64,000 nucleotides of DNA from Bacteroidetes bacterium RIFCSPLOWO2_12_FULL_35_15 (GCA_001769385.1 MEPB01000038.1:1-64000), one strand, 5' to 3'; counted from the first letter of the stretch, positions 52,544 to 61,905 are shown. A program made the numbers and translations. The notes: generated from the letters alone by a model not told the origin.

Positions 52544-55516
52544 ATGTATATTCTGAAAAAAATTATTCTTTTCTTTTTTATTCTGCAGAGCATTTATGGT
52601 GATGCACAAATCACTCCTGTTTTTTCAGAAAAAAGTTTGGCAACTACTGAAAAATATACGGTGCAAATTTGGAATACCGAAAACGGCTTACCACAAAATT
52701 CAATTAATGATATCACACAAACGAACGATGGATATATCTGGTTGGCTACCTTTGATGGATTAGTTCGTTTTGACGGGTTAAAATTTCAGATCTATAACAC
52801 ATCTACCACATCGGAATTAAAATCAAATTCGATAAAAAAATTATTTTCCGATAATCAAAATGGATTATGGATAATCACCACAGAAGGAGCATTGATCAGT
52901 TATTCCAATACTGTTTTTAAAACATACGACTTACCCGCAAAAGTAAAATACAATAGTAATACACTAGCAGAATGGGCTCAAAACTCAGTACTTGTTGTGT
53001 GCGATAACAATAAAATTTATAAGGTAAGCCAACATGATATTCAGGAATTTAAGATTCCAGAGAACATACAAACGATTAATTCCATTCAAACAAAATATGG
53101 GGATCAACTATATATTGCAAGTAACAATGGTTTACACGCCTATTTAAATAAAACATGGAACACCTATTTTCTTTTAAAAGGAAAAAATATTTTCTCTTTA
53201 TATAAGACTCCCAATGCAGATATATTGGCAAATGCACAAAATCAACTGTATTTAATACAAACTCAAAATTGCGAATCCTACGAGATCCCTATTTTATTGG
53301 ATGTCCTAACGGAATACACACTTGGATTCAATGAAAAAAAACAACTCTGTGTATTAACAAACAATGGTATTCTTACTGCTGAAAATGACCAAATAAAAAC
53401 TACTACTATCCAGAATGGATTATCATCAAATGATATTACTTCCGTTTTTGTTGATAAACAAAATAATTTTTGGGTAGGAACAAGCAATGGAGGGTTAAAT
53501 AAATTAAAAACAAAATTATTTAAAGTTCTTTCGAAAGAAGATGGAATGCAGGGTGATGGCATTACCAGCATTATTGAAACAAAAAACAAAGGAATTATTA
53601 TTGGAAATAGCTGTGCAGGGATAAGCCAATATGTCCATTCAAAATTTATTAAACAATCCTGGATTCCTGATGGATTTTGCATTTGGTCCTTGTTAGAAGA
53701 TGATACTGAAAATGAATGGCTTGGAATTTATGGTAGCGGAGTTTTTGTTTACAGTAAGAATGGGATCCTGAAAAATTATGACAAATCTGATGGATTGATT
53801 GATGGCGTTGTGTTTTCAATTTTTCAAGATTCAAAAAAAATTGTTTGGATAGGAACAAATACCGGTTTATGTTATTATAAAAATAATCGTTTTACAGCCT
53901 TTGATACAACATTTAAATATAGCATCACTCAAATTTTTGAGGATCGAAACAAACAAATTTTTTTAGCAACTAATAAAGGTCTGGCAACCATTAATAATGA
54001 TAAAATAGTATTGATTGAAACCGGAGATCTGAAAAATGTGAATGTTCGTTATATTTATGAAGATGCTGACGGGGTCTTATGGATAGGAACACATGGTAAA
54101 GGACTTATCCGTCTGAAAAACGGGGAAACATATTCTTATTCCTCTTTAACAACATCTTTAGATAATAATGTTTGGAGCATAACAGAAGATTTACAAGGAA
54201 AATTCTGGATTCCTTCTAATTCAGGAATGTATGTTATAAGCAAAAATGAACTGAATGATTTTGCAGATAATAATAATCCAAACTTAAATCCAATTTATCT
54301 TTCTAAAGAAGATGGTTTAAAAAGCATTGAATTCAATGGAGGATTTCAGGCATCGGTATTGAAAAGGGCAAATGGAGAACTTTGGTTCCCAACTGTAAAA
54401 GGGGTCGCAATTGTCAATCCTTCTGACCTGCCAAAGGTTAGTTACATGCCTCAAATTATCATTGAACAAATTAAAATAAACAATGAGATAATAAGCATTT
54501 CTGATACACTGAACCTTTCGTTATCAAGCAATGAATTATTCCTTTCATTTACCTCTCCCTCATTTAATAATGCCAACAAATTACGCTTTCAATACAAATT
54601 AGAAGGAGAAAATAATGCCTGGATCAATATCGGAACCTCACGTGAAATTAAAATACAGGAAGTACCAACGGGCACTCATCTTCTTCGTGTCAGAGTGAGC
54701 AATGGGAACAGCAATAAAGAAAAAATAATTACCCTTATCAAACCCATTCCATTTTGGGAACAAACAAAATTTATTTTTGTTGCCGTACTTATTTTTATTG
54801 CGATGATCTTATTGATCACCTACATAATAATAAATACTATCCGCAAAAGGGAAGAAGAAAAAACGCTATTACATGAAAAGTACACCTCTATCGAATTAAA
54901 GGCTTTACAAGCACAAATGAATCCTCATTTTATTTTTAATTGTTTAAATTCGATCCAGCATTTTATAATGATAAATGATGAATTATCAGCGAGTAAATAC
55001 CTTACCAAATTTTCGATGTTAATGCGGAAATATTTAGAACATTCCAAATCCAACCAGATTACCTTGCAGGAAGAATTCGATCTCTTGCGGCTATATATTG
55101 AACTAGAACTGCTACGAAGTAAATATGGATTTAAATTTCAATTAACAATTGATCCAAAAATCGATATCTTCAACCTTGAAATCCCAAGCATGTTATTTCA
55201 ACCTTTCGTTGAAAATGCTATCCATCACGGGCTTTTTAATCTTGAAAGAAAAGGGAATTTAATAATTACTTTTAAACTCGAAGAAAACCTGATCATCGGT
55301 ATGATCGAAGATGATGGTGTTGGGAGAAAAAAAGCAAATGAGCAAAATCAACAAATCAGAAAAGAACATGTATCGCGAGGCTTGGAAATTATCAAGGAGC
55401 GCATCCAGGTTTTAAATTCAATGGAAGGATTAAAAATTGATGTACAGATCATTGACAAAATGAATATAAACAAGGAGGCAGAGGGCACACTGGTTATTAT
55501 TAAAATCCCAATTTAA
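52544..55516 (+). CDS. Propeller-sensor LytS-type histidine kinase
   Basis: A 990-residue one-piece sensor. The ATG at 52544 is preferred to an upstream TTG at 52535; it gives a signal peptide MYILKK...YGDAQ. The periplasmic part has about 14 Reg_prop blades (motifs such as YIWLATFDGLVRF, FWVGTSNGGLNKL, LWIGTHGKGLIRL), enough for two seven-blade propellers. A Y_Y_Y domain follows (about 650-725), then a single membrane helix (about 742-767) and a His_kinase domain of LytS type, with LQAQMNPHFIFNCLNSIQ placing the His near 795 and the N box PFVENAIHHG near 891. It senses an unknown extracytoplasmic ligand. The LytTR partner follows after 11 bases. Confidence 0.93.
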   Translation: MYILKKIILFFFILQSIYGDAQITPVFSEKSLATTEKYTVQIWNTENGLPQNSINDITQTNDGYIWLATFDGLVRFDGLKFQIYNTSTTSELKSNSIKKLFSDNQNGLWIITTEGALISYSNTVFKTYDLPAKVKYNSNTLAEWAQNSVLVVCDNNKIYKVSQHDIQEFKIPENIQTINSIQTKYGDQLYIASNNGLHAYLNKTWNTYFLLKGKNIFSLYKTPNADILANAQNQLYLIQTQNCESYEIPILLDVLTEYTLGFNEKKQLCVLTNNGILTAENDQIKTTTIQNGLSSNDITSVFVDKQNNFWVGTSNGGLNKLKTKLFKVLSKEDGMQGDGITSIIETKNKGIIIGNSCAGISQYVHSKFIKQSWIPDGFCIWSLLEDDTENEWLGIYGSGVFVYSKNGILKNYDKSDGLIDGVVFSIFQDSKKIVWIGTNTGLCYYKNNRFTAFDTTFKYSITQIFEDRNKQIFLATNKGLATINNDKIVLIETGDLKNVNVRYIYEDADGVLWIGTHGKGLIRLKNGETYSYSSLTTSLDNNVWSITEDLQGKFWIPSNSGMYVISKNELNDFADNNNPNLNPIYLSKEDGLKSIEFNGGFQASVLKRANGELWFPTVKGVAIVNPSDLPKVSYMPQIIIEQIKINNEIISISDTLNLSLSSNELFLSFTSPSFNNANKLRFQYKLEGENNAWINIGTSREIKIQEVPTGTHLLRVRVSNGNSNKEKIITLIKPIPFWEQTKFIFVAVLIFIAMILLITYIIINTIRKREEEKTLLHEKYTSIELKALQAQMNPHFIFNCLNSIQHFIMINDELSASKYLTKFSMLMRKYLEHSKSNQITLQEEFDLLRLYIELELLRSKYGFKFQLTIDPKIDIFNLEIPSMLFQPFVENAIHHGLFNLERKGNLIITFKLEENLIIGMIEDDGVGRKKANEQNQQIRKEHVSRGLEIIKERIQVLNSMEGLKIDVQIIDKMNINKEAEGTLVIIKIPI

Positions 55517-55527
55517 AACAGTTAATT

Positions 55528-56277
55528 ATGATAAATGCAGTGATTATTGATGACGAGGAGCTGGGGCGCACCATGCTCTATAATATGCTAAATAAATATT
55601 GTAAAAATGTGAATGTTGCAGGACAAGCATCATCCGCCAACGAAGGTTTTGAATTAATCAACAAAGTATTTCCTGATCTGGTTTTTCTCGACATTGAGAT
55701 GCCGGGTGGATCGGGTTTTGACCTGTTAGAAAAAATAGCAGATAAAAATCTGGGAATTATTTTTACAACAGCATATAACCAATATGCAGTAAAAGCCTTC
55801 AAGTTTAATGCAATTGATTATTTACTAAAACCGATCAATATTGAAGAATTAATCTCTTCAGTAAATAAAGTTACCGACAAAACCTCAACTACAAATTTTA
55901 AGAGCTCTATAAAAAATCTGATTGAAAATTATAATTCACCAACCAATAAAACAAACAAAATAGCTTTGCCAACACAAGGTGGATTAGAGTTTGTTGAAAT
56001 AAAAGATATTATTCGTTGTGAAGCTGACGGGAAATATACGTTCTGCTTTTTAAGCTCTGGAAAAAGACTCCACTCTACAAGGGGACTGAAAGACTTTGAA
56101 GAACAATTAAGTTCCTATAATTTTTGCAGAATTCATCACGCCCATCTGGTTAATCTCGATCATATCAAAAATTATTTCAAAGGAGAAGGAGGATATGTGT
56201 TAATGAGCAATGGCGATAATGTAACGGTTTCGAAAAGAAAAAAAGAGGTCTTCCTAAAACAATTGAATAAAATATAA
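55528..56277 (+). CDS. LytTR-family response regulator
   Basis: A 249-residue regulator: receiver domain (1-120) with D8/D9, phospho-acceptor D55 in FLDIEMPGGSG, FTTAYNQYAVKAFK and YLLKPIN; LytTR DNA-binding domain (about 145-249) with RCEADGKYTFCFL and RIHHAHLVNLDHIKNYFKGEG. It is the partner of the propeller kinase directly upstream. It ends 66 bases from the convergent SiaC-like gene, separated by a two-way terminator. Its targets could include the SiaABC-like genes, but no site was recognised. Confidence 0.95.
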   Translation: MINAVIIDDEELGRTMLYNMLNKYCKNVNVAGQASSANEGFELINKVFPDLVFLDIEMPGGSGFDLLEKIADKNLGIIFTTAYNQYAVKAFKFNAIDYLLKPINIEELISSVNKVTDKTSTTNFKSSIKNLIENYNSPTNKTNKIALPTQGGLEFVEIKDIIRCEADGKYTFCFLSSGKRLHSTRGLKDFEEQLSSYNFCRIHHAHLVNLDHIKNYFKGEGGYVLMSNGDNVTVSKRKKEVFLKQLNKI

Positions 56278-56280
56278 AAA

Positions 56281-56326
56281 AAAAGAAAAGATGCCAATCC
56301 ATTTCCGGAAAGGCATCTTCTCTTTT
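56281..56326. terminator. Bidirectional terminator
   Basis: AAAAGAAAAGATGCC (56281-56295) pairs with GGCATCTTCTCTTTT (56312-56326), one mismatch. The stem is flanked by A residues on one side and T on the other, so it stops both the LytTR transcript and the siaBC-like transcript coming from the other side. Confidence 0.8.
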
Positions 56327-56343
56327 ATTAAGTAAACAAATTT

Positions 56344-56724
56344 TTATTCAGCTACCTGAACCATTTTAAACGGCACATTGATAATTGCCTGGTAATCTTC
56401 ACCGGCTTCCAACATATCTTCGTCATCTTCTTCGTAATACCAATTTATTGTAACCTGACTTCCGCCTTTATTAATTGCTTCTAATTTCTTAAACACATCT
56501 AAAATACATTTAGAAGAACTTGTGTTAAAATATTCAAGTTGAATATTAACATTTGTTGCAGACTGTGGTTTGCCTGCATATTTTTCTAACCAATCTACCA
56601 ACGGTTTATAAAACTCGATTGAGTTTTCAGGAATCGAACGTCCTTTAATTTCTAAAAATCCTTTACCTGTATCAAAAGTGATGGTTGGAGTTTTTGGTGT
56701 TCCTTCAATTGAAATTGTTTCCAT
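56344..56724 (-). CDS. siaC: SiaC-like (DUF1987) phospho-switch protein
   Basis: A 126-residue protein of the DUF1987 family, which includes SiaC of Pseudomonas aeruginosa. That protein is phosphorylated on Thr68 by SiaB, dephosphorylated by SiaA, and in its unphosphorylated form activates the diguanylate cyclase SiaD. Here the central stretch IQLEYFNTSSSKCILDVF carries Thr at residue 68, exactly the same number. The acidic YYEEDDEDMLEAGEDY near 101-116 is also family-like. The SiaB-like gene lies 10 bases upstream on the same strand. No GGDEF protein is in the window, so the output partner is unknown. Confidence 0.9.
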   Translation of the reverse strand: METISIEGTPKTPTITFDTGKGFLEIKGRSIPENSIEFYKPLVDWLEKYAGKPQSATNVNIQLEYFNTSSSKCILDVFKKLEAINKGGSQVTINWYYEEDDEDMLEAGEDYQAIINVPFKMVQVAE

Positions 56725-56734
56725 ATGCTTTTTG

Positions 56735-57280
56735 TTATTGAGAAATTTTAATATTTAAACTAAAAAATGAATGCTTGTCATCTACCGGAAAAAAACTGAA
56801 ATTTAATTTTTCACCTGTCTTGCGTGCAATGTCTATCATTCCTAATCCTCCTCCACCTTTCAGGGACATTTCACCATTATTTAAAACTAATTTATAATAC
56901 TCTTTCAATTCTTCTTTAGAAAGTAAATTAATATCTTCCAAACGTTTTCTTAATCCCTCTACACCTGAGTTATTAATATAATTTCCAGTAATAATATTAT
57001 ATTGATTATCAATTTTCCCGATCATAAAAATTGCAGAACGTATTTTATCACTTTGATTAGGAGCTATTTCATCCATATGATGATAAAGGTTTTGAAGACA
57101 CTCCACCAATACGTTATAAACTTTCTTTTTTATTTTTGGTTCTTCCTGCAAATTATCCAACTTCGATTCCATTATTTGCAAAATGGATGTAAGTAATTCA
57201 GAGGTAATATCGCCTTTAAAAGAGAGCATAATATTATTACGCTCCATTTTATCGTAGAAATCATATATGTCTAACATCAT
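56735..57280 (-). CDS. siaB: SiaB-like protein kinase (GHKL-type ATPase fold)
   Basis: A 181-residue protein like SiaB, the kinase that phosphorylates SiaC. The GHKL-type ATP site can be read: N box VYNVLVECLQNLYHH with E60 and N64, and the Gly-rich box LKGGGGLGMIDIARKTG (about 140-156). It resembles anti-sigma-factor kinases but without a sigma partner nearby. It lies 10 bases upstream of the SiaC-like gene and has a -7 box (57330-57337) of its own. Kinase activity on the neighbouring protein is inferred from the family and from the conserved Thr68 there. Confidence 0.87.
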   Translation of the reverse strand: MMLDIYDFYDKMERNNIMLSFKGDITSELLTSILQIMESKLDNLQEEPKIKKKVYNVLVECLQNLYHHMDEIAPNQSDKIRSAIFMIGKIDNQYNIITGNYINNSGVEGLRKRLEDINLLSKEELKEYYKLVLNNGEMSLKGGGGLGMIDIARKTGEKLNFSFFPVDDKHSFFSLNIKISQ

Positions 57281-57329
57281 AAGATCTTTATTTTATCGAT
57301 ATTATTATTTGTCCTGAATTAAAATTAAG

Positions 57330-57337
57330 CAAATATA
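57330..57337 (-). promoter_or_regulatory. Bacteroidota -7 box TATATTTG (siaBC)
   Basis: TATATTTG on the minus strand matches TAnnTTTG and ends 49 bases before the siaB-like ATG. It means siaB and siaC can be made without the upstream lipoprotein and phosphatase genes. Confidence 0.55.
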
Positions 57338-57419
57338 GAAATAAGTTTAAATAATCAAACAGTAGATTTTTAATTTTTAATACAATTTATTCAAAAAAAA
57401 TGATTAACAGGTTTTTTTG

Positions 57420-58238
57420 TTAATTCATGGTAAATGTAAAGGTATTCCCATTTATTGTCAATGTTGCCTGATTATCGCAATTTCCACTACCAAAATCAAC
57501 AGTACGTGTTGCGTATCCATCAGGAGTCAAATCAACTCTACCGGACTCGATCCAACTGCAGGAAGTACGTTTAACAATATTTGTTGTAATAACGGAAGTA
57601 TAAGCCAAACCATTACGATTTTTGCCATTCGCACTTCCTGACAAAGAGTAAACATCATCATAAAAATTCAAAGGAGTTGCATTTCCGGCTGTCTGGGTAA
57701 TCGTACGGTTACAGGCCCATTCCATGGTCCAGCTGGAGTTGGTAACAACGCCATGATAAACCTGGGTAGTAAACGCTGATGGGGCACTATGTATGAATTT
57801 AATACTATCTGTACTGTATGAAACCCCATCCACAGAATAATTAGTCAAATTAACTTTAATATAACTTCCAACCAAATGCCAGTAATTTGAAAACACACAG
57901 GTTAATGTACCTTTTCTGGTTTTATGATCAATTGAATCATAACATCCTGTTGTTCCATAATCGATGGTCATAGTTACAGGAAATCCATTTAAAGTATCGG
58001 CAGGATCAATTACTATGGTTGGGCAAGATGAACGCCCATAATCCATTAAACTTTTTACTCCCTGCTCCCTGATGCCAAATCCATTAACGGTATTCATGGT
58101 TCGGGTAAATTCCCCTTCGCAAAAACTATTATCTACAGACGATTGGGTTTCGGTATCGGGCTTTTCCTTTTTACAGGAATTTAGTGTAAACACCAGTCCG
58201 CCAAGGACAACAACTGATAAAAATAATATTCGTTTCAT
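57420..58238 (-). CDS. Lipoprotein of unknown function in the Sia-like cluster
   Basis: A 272-residue lipoprotein (lipobox TLNSC, C22). The mature protein is beta-rich with seven cysteines after the lipid anchor (for example NSFCEGEF, RSSCPTIV, TGCYDSID, RTSCSWIE, GNCDNQAT), which could pair as disulfides. Repeated motifs TMTIDYGTTGC and TRTVDFGSGNC, each with a Gly and Cys, suggest an internal duplication. I do not recognise a named family. It lies between the propeller phosphatase and the siaB-like gene on the same strand, with its own -7 box; whether it belongs to the system is open. Confidence 0.78.
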   Translation of the reverse strand: MKRILFLSVVVLGGLVFTLNSCKKEKPDTETQSSVDNSFCEGEFTRTMNTVNGFGIREQGVKSLMDYGRSSCPTIVIDPADTLNGFPVTMTIDYGTTGCYDSIDHKTRKGTLTCVFSNYWHLVGSYIKVNLTNYSVDGVSYSTDSIKFIHSAPSAFTTQVYHGVVTNSSWTMEWACNRTITQTAGNATPLNFYDDVYSLSGSANGKNRNGLAYTSVITTNIVKRTSCSWIESGRVDLTPDGYATRTVDFGSGNCDNQATLTINGNTFTFTMN

Positions 58239-58276
58239 GTTCGTTTTTTTTTAATACTATAATCTTATCCAAGGAA

Positions 58277-58284
58277 CAAATTTA
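58277..58284 (-). promoter_or_regulatory. Bacteroidota -7 box TAAATTTG (lipoprotein)
   Basis: TAAATTTG on the minus strand fits TAnnTTTG and lies 38 bases before the ATG of the lipoprotein gene at 58238. Confidence 0.5.
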
Positions 58285-58314
58285 GTGAAATTTAAATTAA
58301 TCTCATATCAATTA

Positions 58315-61300
58315 TTAAAACCTGATTCCGATTATTAATATATCATCTACCTGCTGGTAATTTCCTCTCCAATTCTCAATTGTATGTTCTAATTCGATTG
58401 CTTGTTCCTGCATTGTTTTGTTCTGAACTGAAAGTAAAAGTTCATTGTATCGTTTCACCATGAATTTTTTCCCTTTCTCCCCACCAAACTGATCGGCATA
58501 ACCATCAGACGACATATAAATAGTATCCCCTTTATTTAATTTTATGGTATTCGATCTGAATTTGCGTTCGGCCTCTAATTGTGAACCTCCGATTGGATAT
58601 TTATCGGCTTCGATTTTTTCGAGCTTGCCATTATTAATAATAAATAAGGGTCTGAATGCCCCTGCAAATTGTAATTCACTATTTTTTTCATCAATTGTAC
58701 AGAGTGCAAGGTCCATTCCATCACTTGTATCAACAATATTTGTCCCTTGCTTCAATGCATTCTGAACACCTCGGTGAAGTAAATTTAAAATTTGGTCAGG
58801 TTCAGTTATTCCATTCTCAGAAATTATTTGATTCAACAAATTATGTCCGATCATACTCATGAATGCACCGGGAACACCATGACCTGTGCAATCTACAGCT
58901 GCGATGATTTTTTTCCCATTTTTTAAACCAAACCAATAAAAATCCCCGCTTACAATATCCTTCGGTTTATAAAGAATGAATGCCTGAGGGAAATATTTAT
59001 AGATCTGTTCCAATGGGGGTAAAATGGCTAATTGAATACGCTTTGCATATTGAATGCTACTTGTAATATCTTTGTTTTTCTGCGCCAGTTCCTGTGTCCG
59101 CTCCTCCACTTTTTCTTCTAATATTTTATTTTCACGTTTTATTGCATTTGTACGATATTTGAAAAAGCCCCAAAAGCAGCTAATGATAAACACCACACAC
59201 AAAACAAAAAACCATTTTGTTTTCCAAAACGGAGGTTTGATGTGAATAACAAGTGTGGCACCTTCGTTGTTCCAGACTCCATCATTATTTGCAGCTCTTA
59301 CCCGGAAAACATAATCCCCACCGCTTAATTCGGTATAACTGGCATAATGCTGTGTACTTGGAGGAGACCAATCAGCATCAACACCTTCCAGCATATAAGA
59401 GTATTTATTTTTTCCGGGCATCTGATAGTCAAGTGCAGCAAAATCAAAGGAAAAGAAGTTGTCGCGCCAGGAGAGTTCAAGATATTTTTTATCGTAAATT
59501 GCTGTATCTAAATTTACTTCCTTACCAAAACGCTTATATGAAATAATCCGTACCAATGGAATATTAGGATTGTCAGTAATTTTTTCCGGCTTAAACGTGT
59601 TGAATCCATTCACACCACCTAAAAATATTTCTCCCGATTTAGATTGAAAATAGGCTCCCTGGTTATACTCCAATCCCTGCACCCCATCATTTACATCATA
59701 ATTCCGAAATGCGGAACCATTTTCATTTTTTACAAAGGGGTTAAATTTTGAAACCCCTTTATTGGTACTCATCCATAGGTTTCCTTTAGCATCAGCCAAA
59801 ATGCAATAGATATAATCGTTCGGCAAACCATCTTTTTCAAAATAATGATCAAAATGTTCTGTTTTAGGATCCATTTTATTTAACCCATTTGTGGTCCCGA
59901 ACCAAATGTTTCCTTGCCGGTCCTCAAACGTACAATTCACTGCATTGGAACTGATGCTGTTCTTTTTTTCATCGCGGACAAAGGCTTTAAAAATTCCTGT
60001 TGCCGGATCAAATTTATTTACTCCACCACTTTCGGTAGCGATCCAGATATTGTTTTTGCTATCTTCAAATATGTTGAAAATATTATCATCATTCAATCCA
60101 TTTTCTGTGGAATAATTTTTGAATTTTTTAGTGGATTTATCATACACATAAGCTCCTCCGCCATATGTTCCAATCCAGATATTATTTTTCCGATCCTCGA
60201 AAATGCACATCACTGTGGCTGAATTTACAGGATCAAATTCGGGATATGAAATTATTTTCTTTGTTTTCTTATTATAGGATGAAAGGCCGCTACCCCATGA
60301 TCCTACCCAAATGTTGCCTTCTTTATCCTCACAAAGAGATAAGATCGAATTGGTGGTCCCAGTTGATAATTTTGGATACTGTTGATAGGTATTGGTAGCT
60401 CTGTCAAGTGTTGTAAGTCCTCCATTTGCTGTACCGATCCATAACAAACCATCAGCATCTTCTAAAAGGGATAAAACGGTGTTACTTTTTAAACCATTAT
60501 CCGAATCAGAATTTTTTTTATAATATTTAAACTTATTGGATCCACGAAAATGAGCATTTACGCCTCCTCCTTCGGTACCAACCCACATGGTACCAACGTT
60601 ATCATAATAGATGCATTTTATCTGATTGTTATTTAATCCACTTGGATTTTTTTCATTATACCCCAAATGTCTGAAGGAACCTGTTTTTTTACTATATACA
60701 TCGATCCCGTTACCATAGGTTCCAAACCATACTATTCCGTTTGCATTTTCGGCAATGCTCATTACCTGATTATTAGATAAGCCACCCTCCTCTTTTCTTA
60801 AATTTTTTAAAAATTTACCTGATCCGGGGTCAAACACTTGAATTCCTTCTCCATAAGTACCGATCCAAAAAATACCATCTTTATCCTCATAAATACTACG
60901 TATCTTATTACTATTTTCATGTAGTAATTTGCCATGTGTATCCAGCTCGAAATAAGTTTCGAACTTTCCGGTTCTTTTATCAAAAGAATTTAGTCCGCCT
61001 CCATAAGTACCTATCCACAAACGACCATCTTCGCCCTGATGCAAGCACCAGGCATTGTTATTGGAGATCGAATTAGCATTATTTTCATCATTCAGATAAC
61101 GTGTAAATCTGTTTGATTTCCGATCATAGGAATTTAATCCTTCATCTGTACCAAGCCAAATAATACCTTCACTATCTTCTAAAATCGCCCTGATATTATT
61201 ATTACTTAAGCTGTTATTTATTTCAGACTTTGAAGTATGATGTTTAAACTTTCCGGTAATTAAACTGTATTCATCCAACCCGCCACCGCTGGTTCCAATG

Positions 61301-61611
61301 AATAGAATGCCCTTTTTATCTTCGTAAAGTGAGTAGATGAAATTATTTGAGAGCGAATTGGAATCAACCGGATTATGCTTAAAAACGGTGATATTATATC
61401 CATCGTATTTATTCAATCCATCCTGTGTTCCAAACCACATGAATCCGCGGCTGTCTTGCAACACACAATTTACCACGCCCATCGACAATCCCTGATCGGC
61501 AGTGATATGACTAAATTTTAATTCTTGTGCAGAAGCATAATTAAAACTTCCTAAAAGAAGTAAAACAATGAAGAGTAGTTTGAAATAGTTTAATGCTCTT
61601 TTAAAAAACAT
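58315..61611 (-). CDS. Propeller-sensor SpoIIE/PP2C phosphatase (SiaA-like)
   Basis: A 1098-residue transmembrane phosphatase. Signal peptide about 1-28 (NYASAQ). The periplasmic part has about 14 Reg_prop blades (WFGTQDGLNKYDG, LWIGTYGGGLNSFD, IWIGTYGGGAYVYD), enough for two seven-blade propellers, followed by a Y_Y_Y domain (about 715-790). One membrane helix (about 799-818) leads through a coiled coil (KILEEKVEERTQELAQK) to a cytoplasmic SpoIIE-type PP2C domain (about 860-1098). Metal-binding residues are D890 in VSGDFYWF, D907 in DCTGHGVPGAFMS, D1036 in SSDGYADQ and D1089/D1090 near the end. The catalytic half is that of SiaA; the sensor half is Bacteroidota-style. It should dephosphorylate the SiaC-like protein when the ligand signal is present. 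Confidence 0.92.
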   Translation of the reverse strand: MFFKRALNYFKLLFIVLLLLGSFNYASAQELKFSHITADQGLSMGVVNCVLQDSRGFMWFGTQDGLNKYDGYNITVFKHNPVDSNSLSNNFIYSLYEDKKGILFIGTSGGGLDEYSLITGKFKHHTSKSEINNSLSNNNIRAILEDSEGIIWLGTDEGLNSYDRKSNRFTRYLNDENNANSISNNNAWCLHQGEDGRLWIGTYGGGLNSFDKRTGKFETYFELDTHGKLLHENSNKIRSIYEDKDGIFWIGTYGEGIQVFDPGSGKFLKNLRKEEGGLSNNQVMSIAENANGIVWFGTYGNGIDVYSKKTGSFRHLGYNEKNPSGLNNNQIKCIYYDNVGTMWVGTEGGGVNAHFRGSNKFKYYKKNSDSDNGLKSNTVLSLLEDADGLLWIGTANGGLTTLDRATNTYQQYPKLSTGTTNSILSLCEDKEGNIWVGSWGSGLSSYNKKTKKIISYPEFDPVNSATVMCIFEDRKNNIWIGTYGGGAYVYDKSTKKFKNYSTENGLNDDNIFNIFEDSKNNIWIATESGGVNKFDPATGIFKAFVRDEKKNSISSNAVNCTFEDRQGNIWFGTTNGLNKMDPKTEHFDHYFEKDGLPNDYIYCILADAKGNLWMSTNKGVSKFNPFVKNENGSAFRNYDVNDGVQGLEYNQGAYFQSKSGEIFLGGVNGFNTFKPEKITDNPNIPLVRIISYKRFGKEVNLDTAIYDKKYLELSWRDNFFSFDFAALDYQMPGKNKYSYMLEGVDADWSPPSTQHYASYTELSGGDYVFRVRAANNDGVWNNEGATLVIHIKPPFWKTKWFFVLCVVFIISCFWGFFKYRTNAIKRENKILEEKVEERTQELAQKNKDITSSIQYAKRIQLAILPPLEQIYKYFPQAFILYKPKDIVSGDFYWFGLKNGKKIIAAVDCTGHGVPGAFMSMIGHNLLNQIISENGITEPDQILNLLHRGVQNALKQGTNIVDTSDGMDLALCTIDEKNSELQFAGAFRPLFIINNGKLEKIEADKYPIGGSQLEAERKFRSNTIKLNKGDTIYMSSDGYADQFGGEKGKKFMVKRYNELLLSVQNKTMQEQAIELEHTIENWRGNYQQVDDILIIGIRF

Positions 61612-61746
61612 ATATGATATTTAAAAGTAAAGATATAAAATTCAATTTCATCCTATGAAATTATGGGGTTTATTTTGAATATGCGTTATGAATTAATTGA
61701 GATGCGGTTTTGATTTATCAAGGTAATTTAACTGTGTGAAGAGTGT

Positions 61747-61905
61747 CAATTCCGACCATAGCAGTGGAATCTTTATATTTAGTACTCATATATTGCAAGC
61801 GGGTATAAAGATTTTTCCGTGGAGTTTACACTGAGTAAAGTCGAAGTGGTCAGAAATGACAAAGTGATTAAAAAAAATGTTTCAAAAAAATTAAACAGCC
61901 TTTAT
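61747..61905. repeat. Diverged family B-like repeat with REP core
   Basis: It shares GAATCTTTATATTTAGTA and AAAGATTTTTCC with the repeat at 15931-16109, has a degenerate GGAGTTTACACTGAGTAAAG core, and ends AAATTAAACAGCC, a family B end. It lies in the 524-base gap upstream of the SpoIIE gene, next to the family A copy. No gene is seen in this gap. Confidence 0.55.

Noticed and set aside
59253-60398. Several 70-100-codon frames opposite the SpoIIE phosphatase
   Set aside because: Shadows of the repeated propeller blades on the minus strand.
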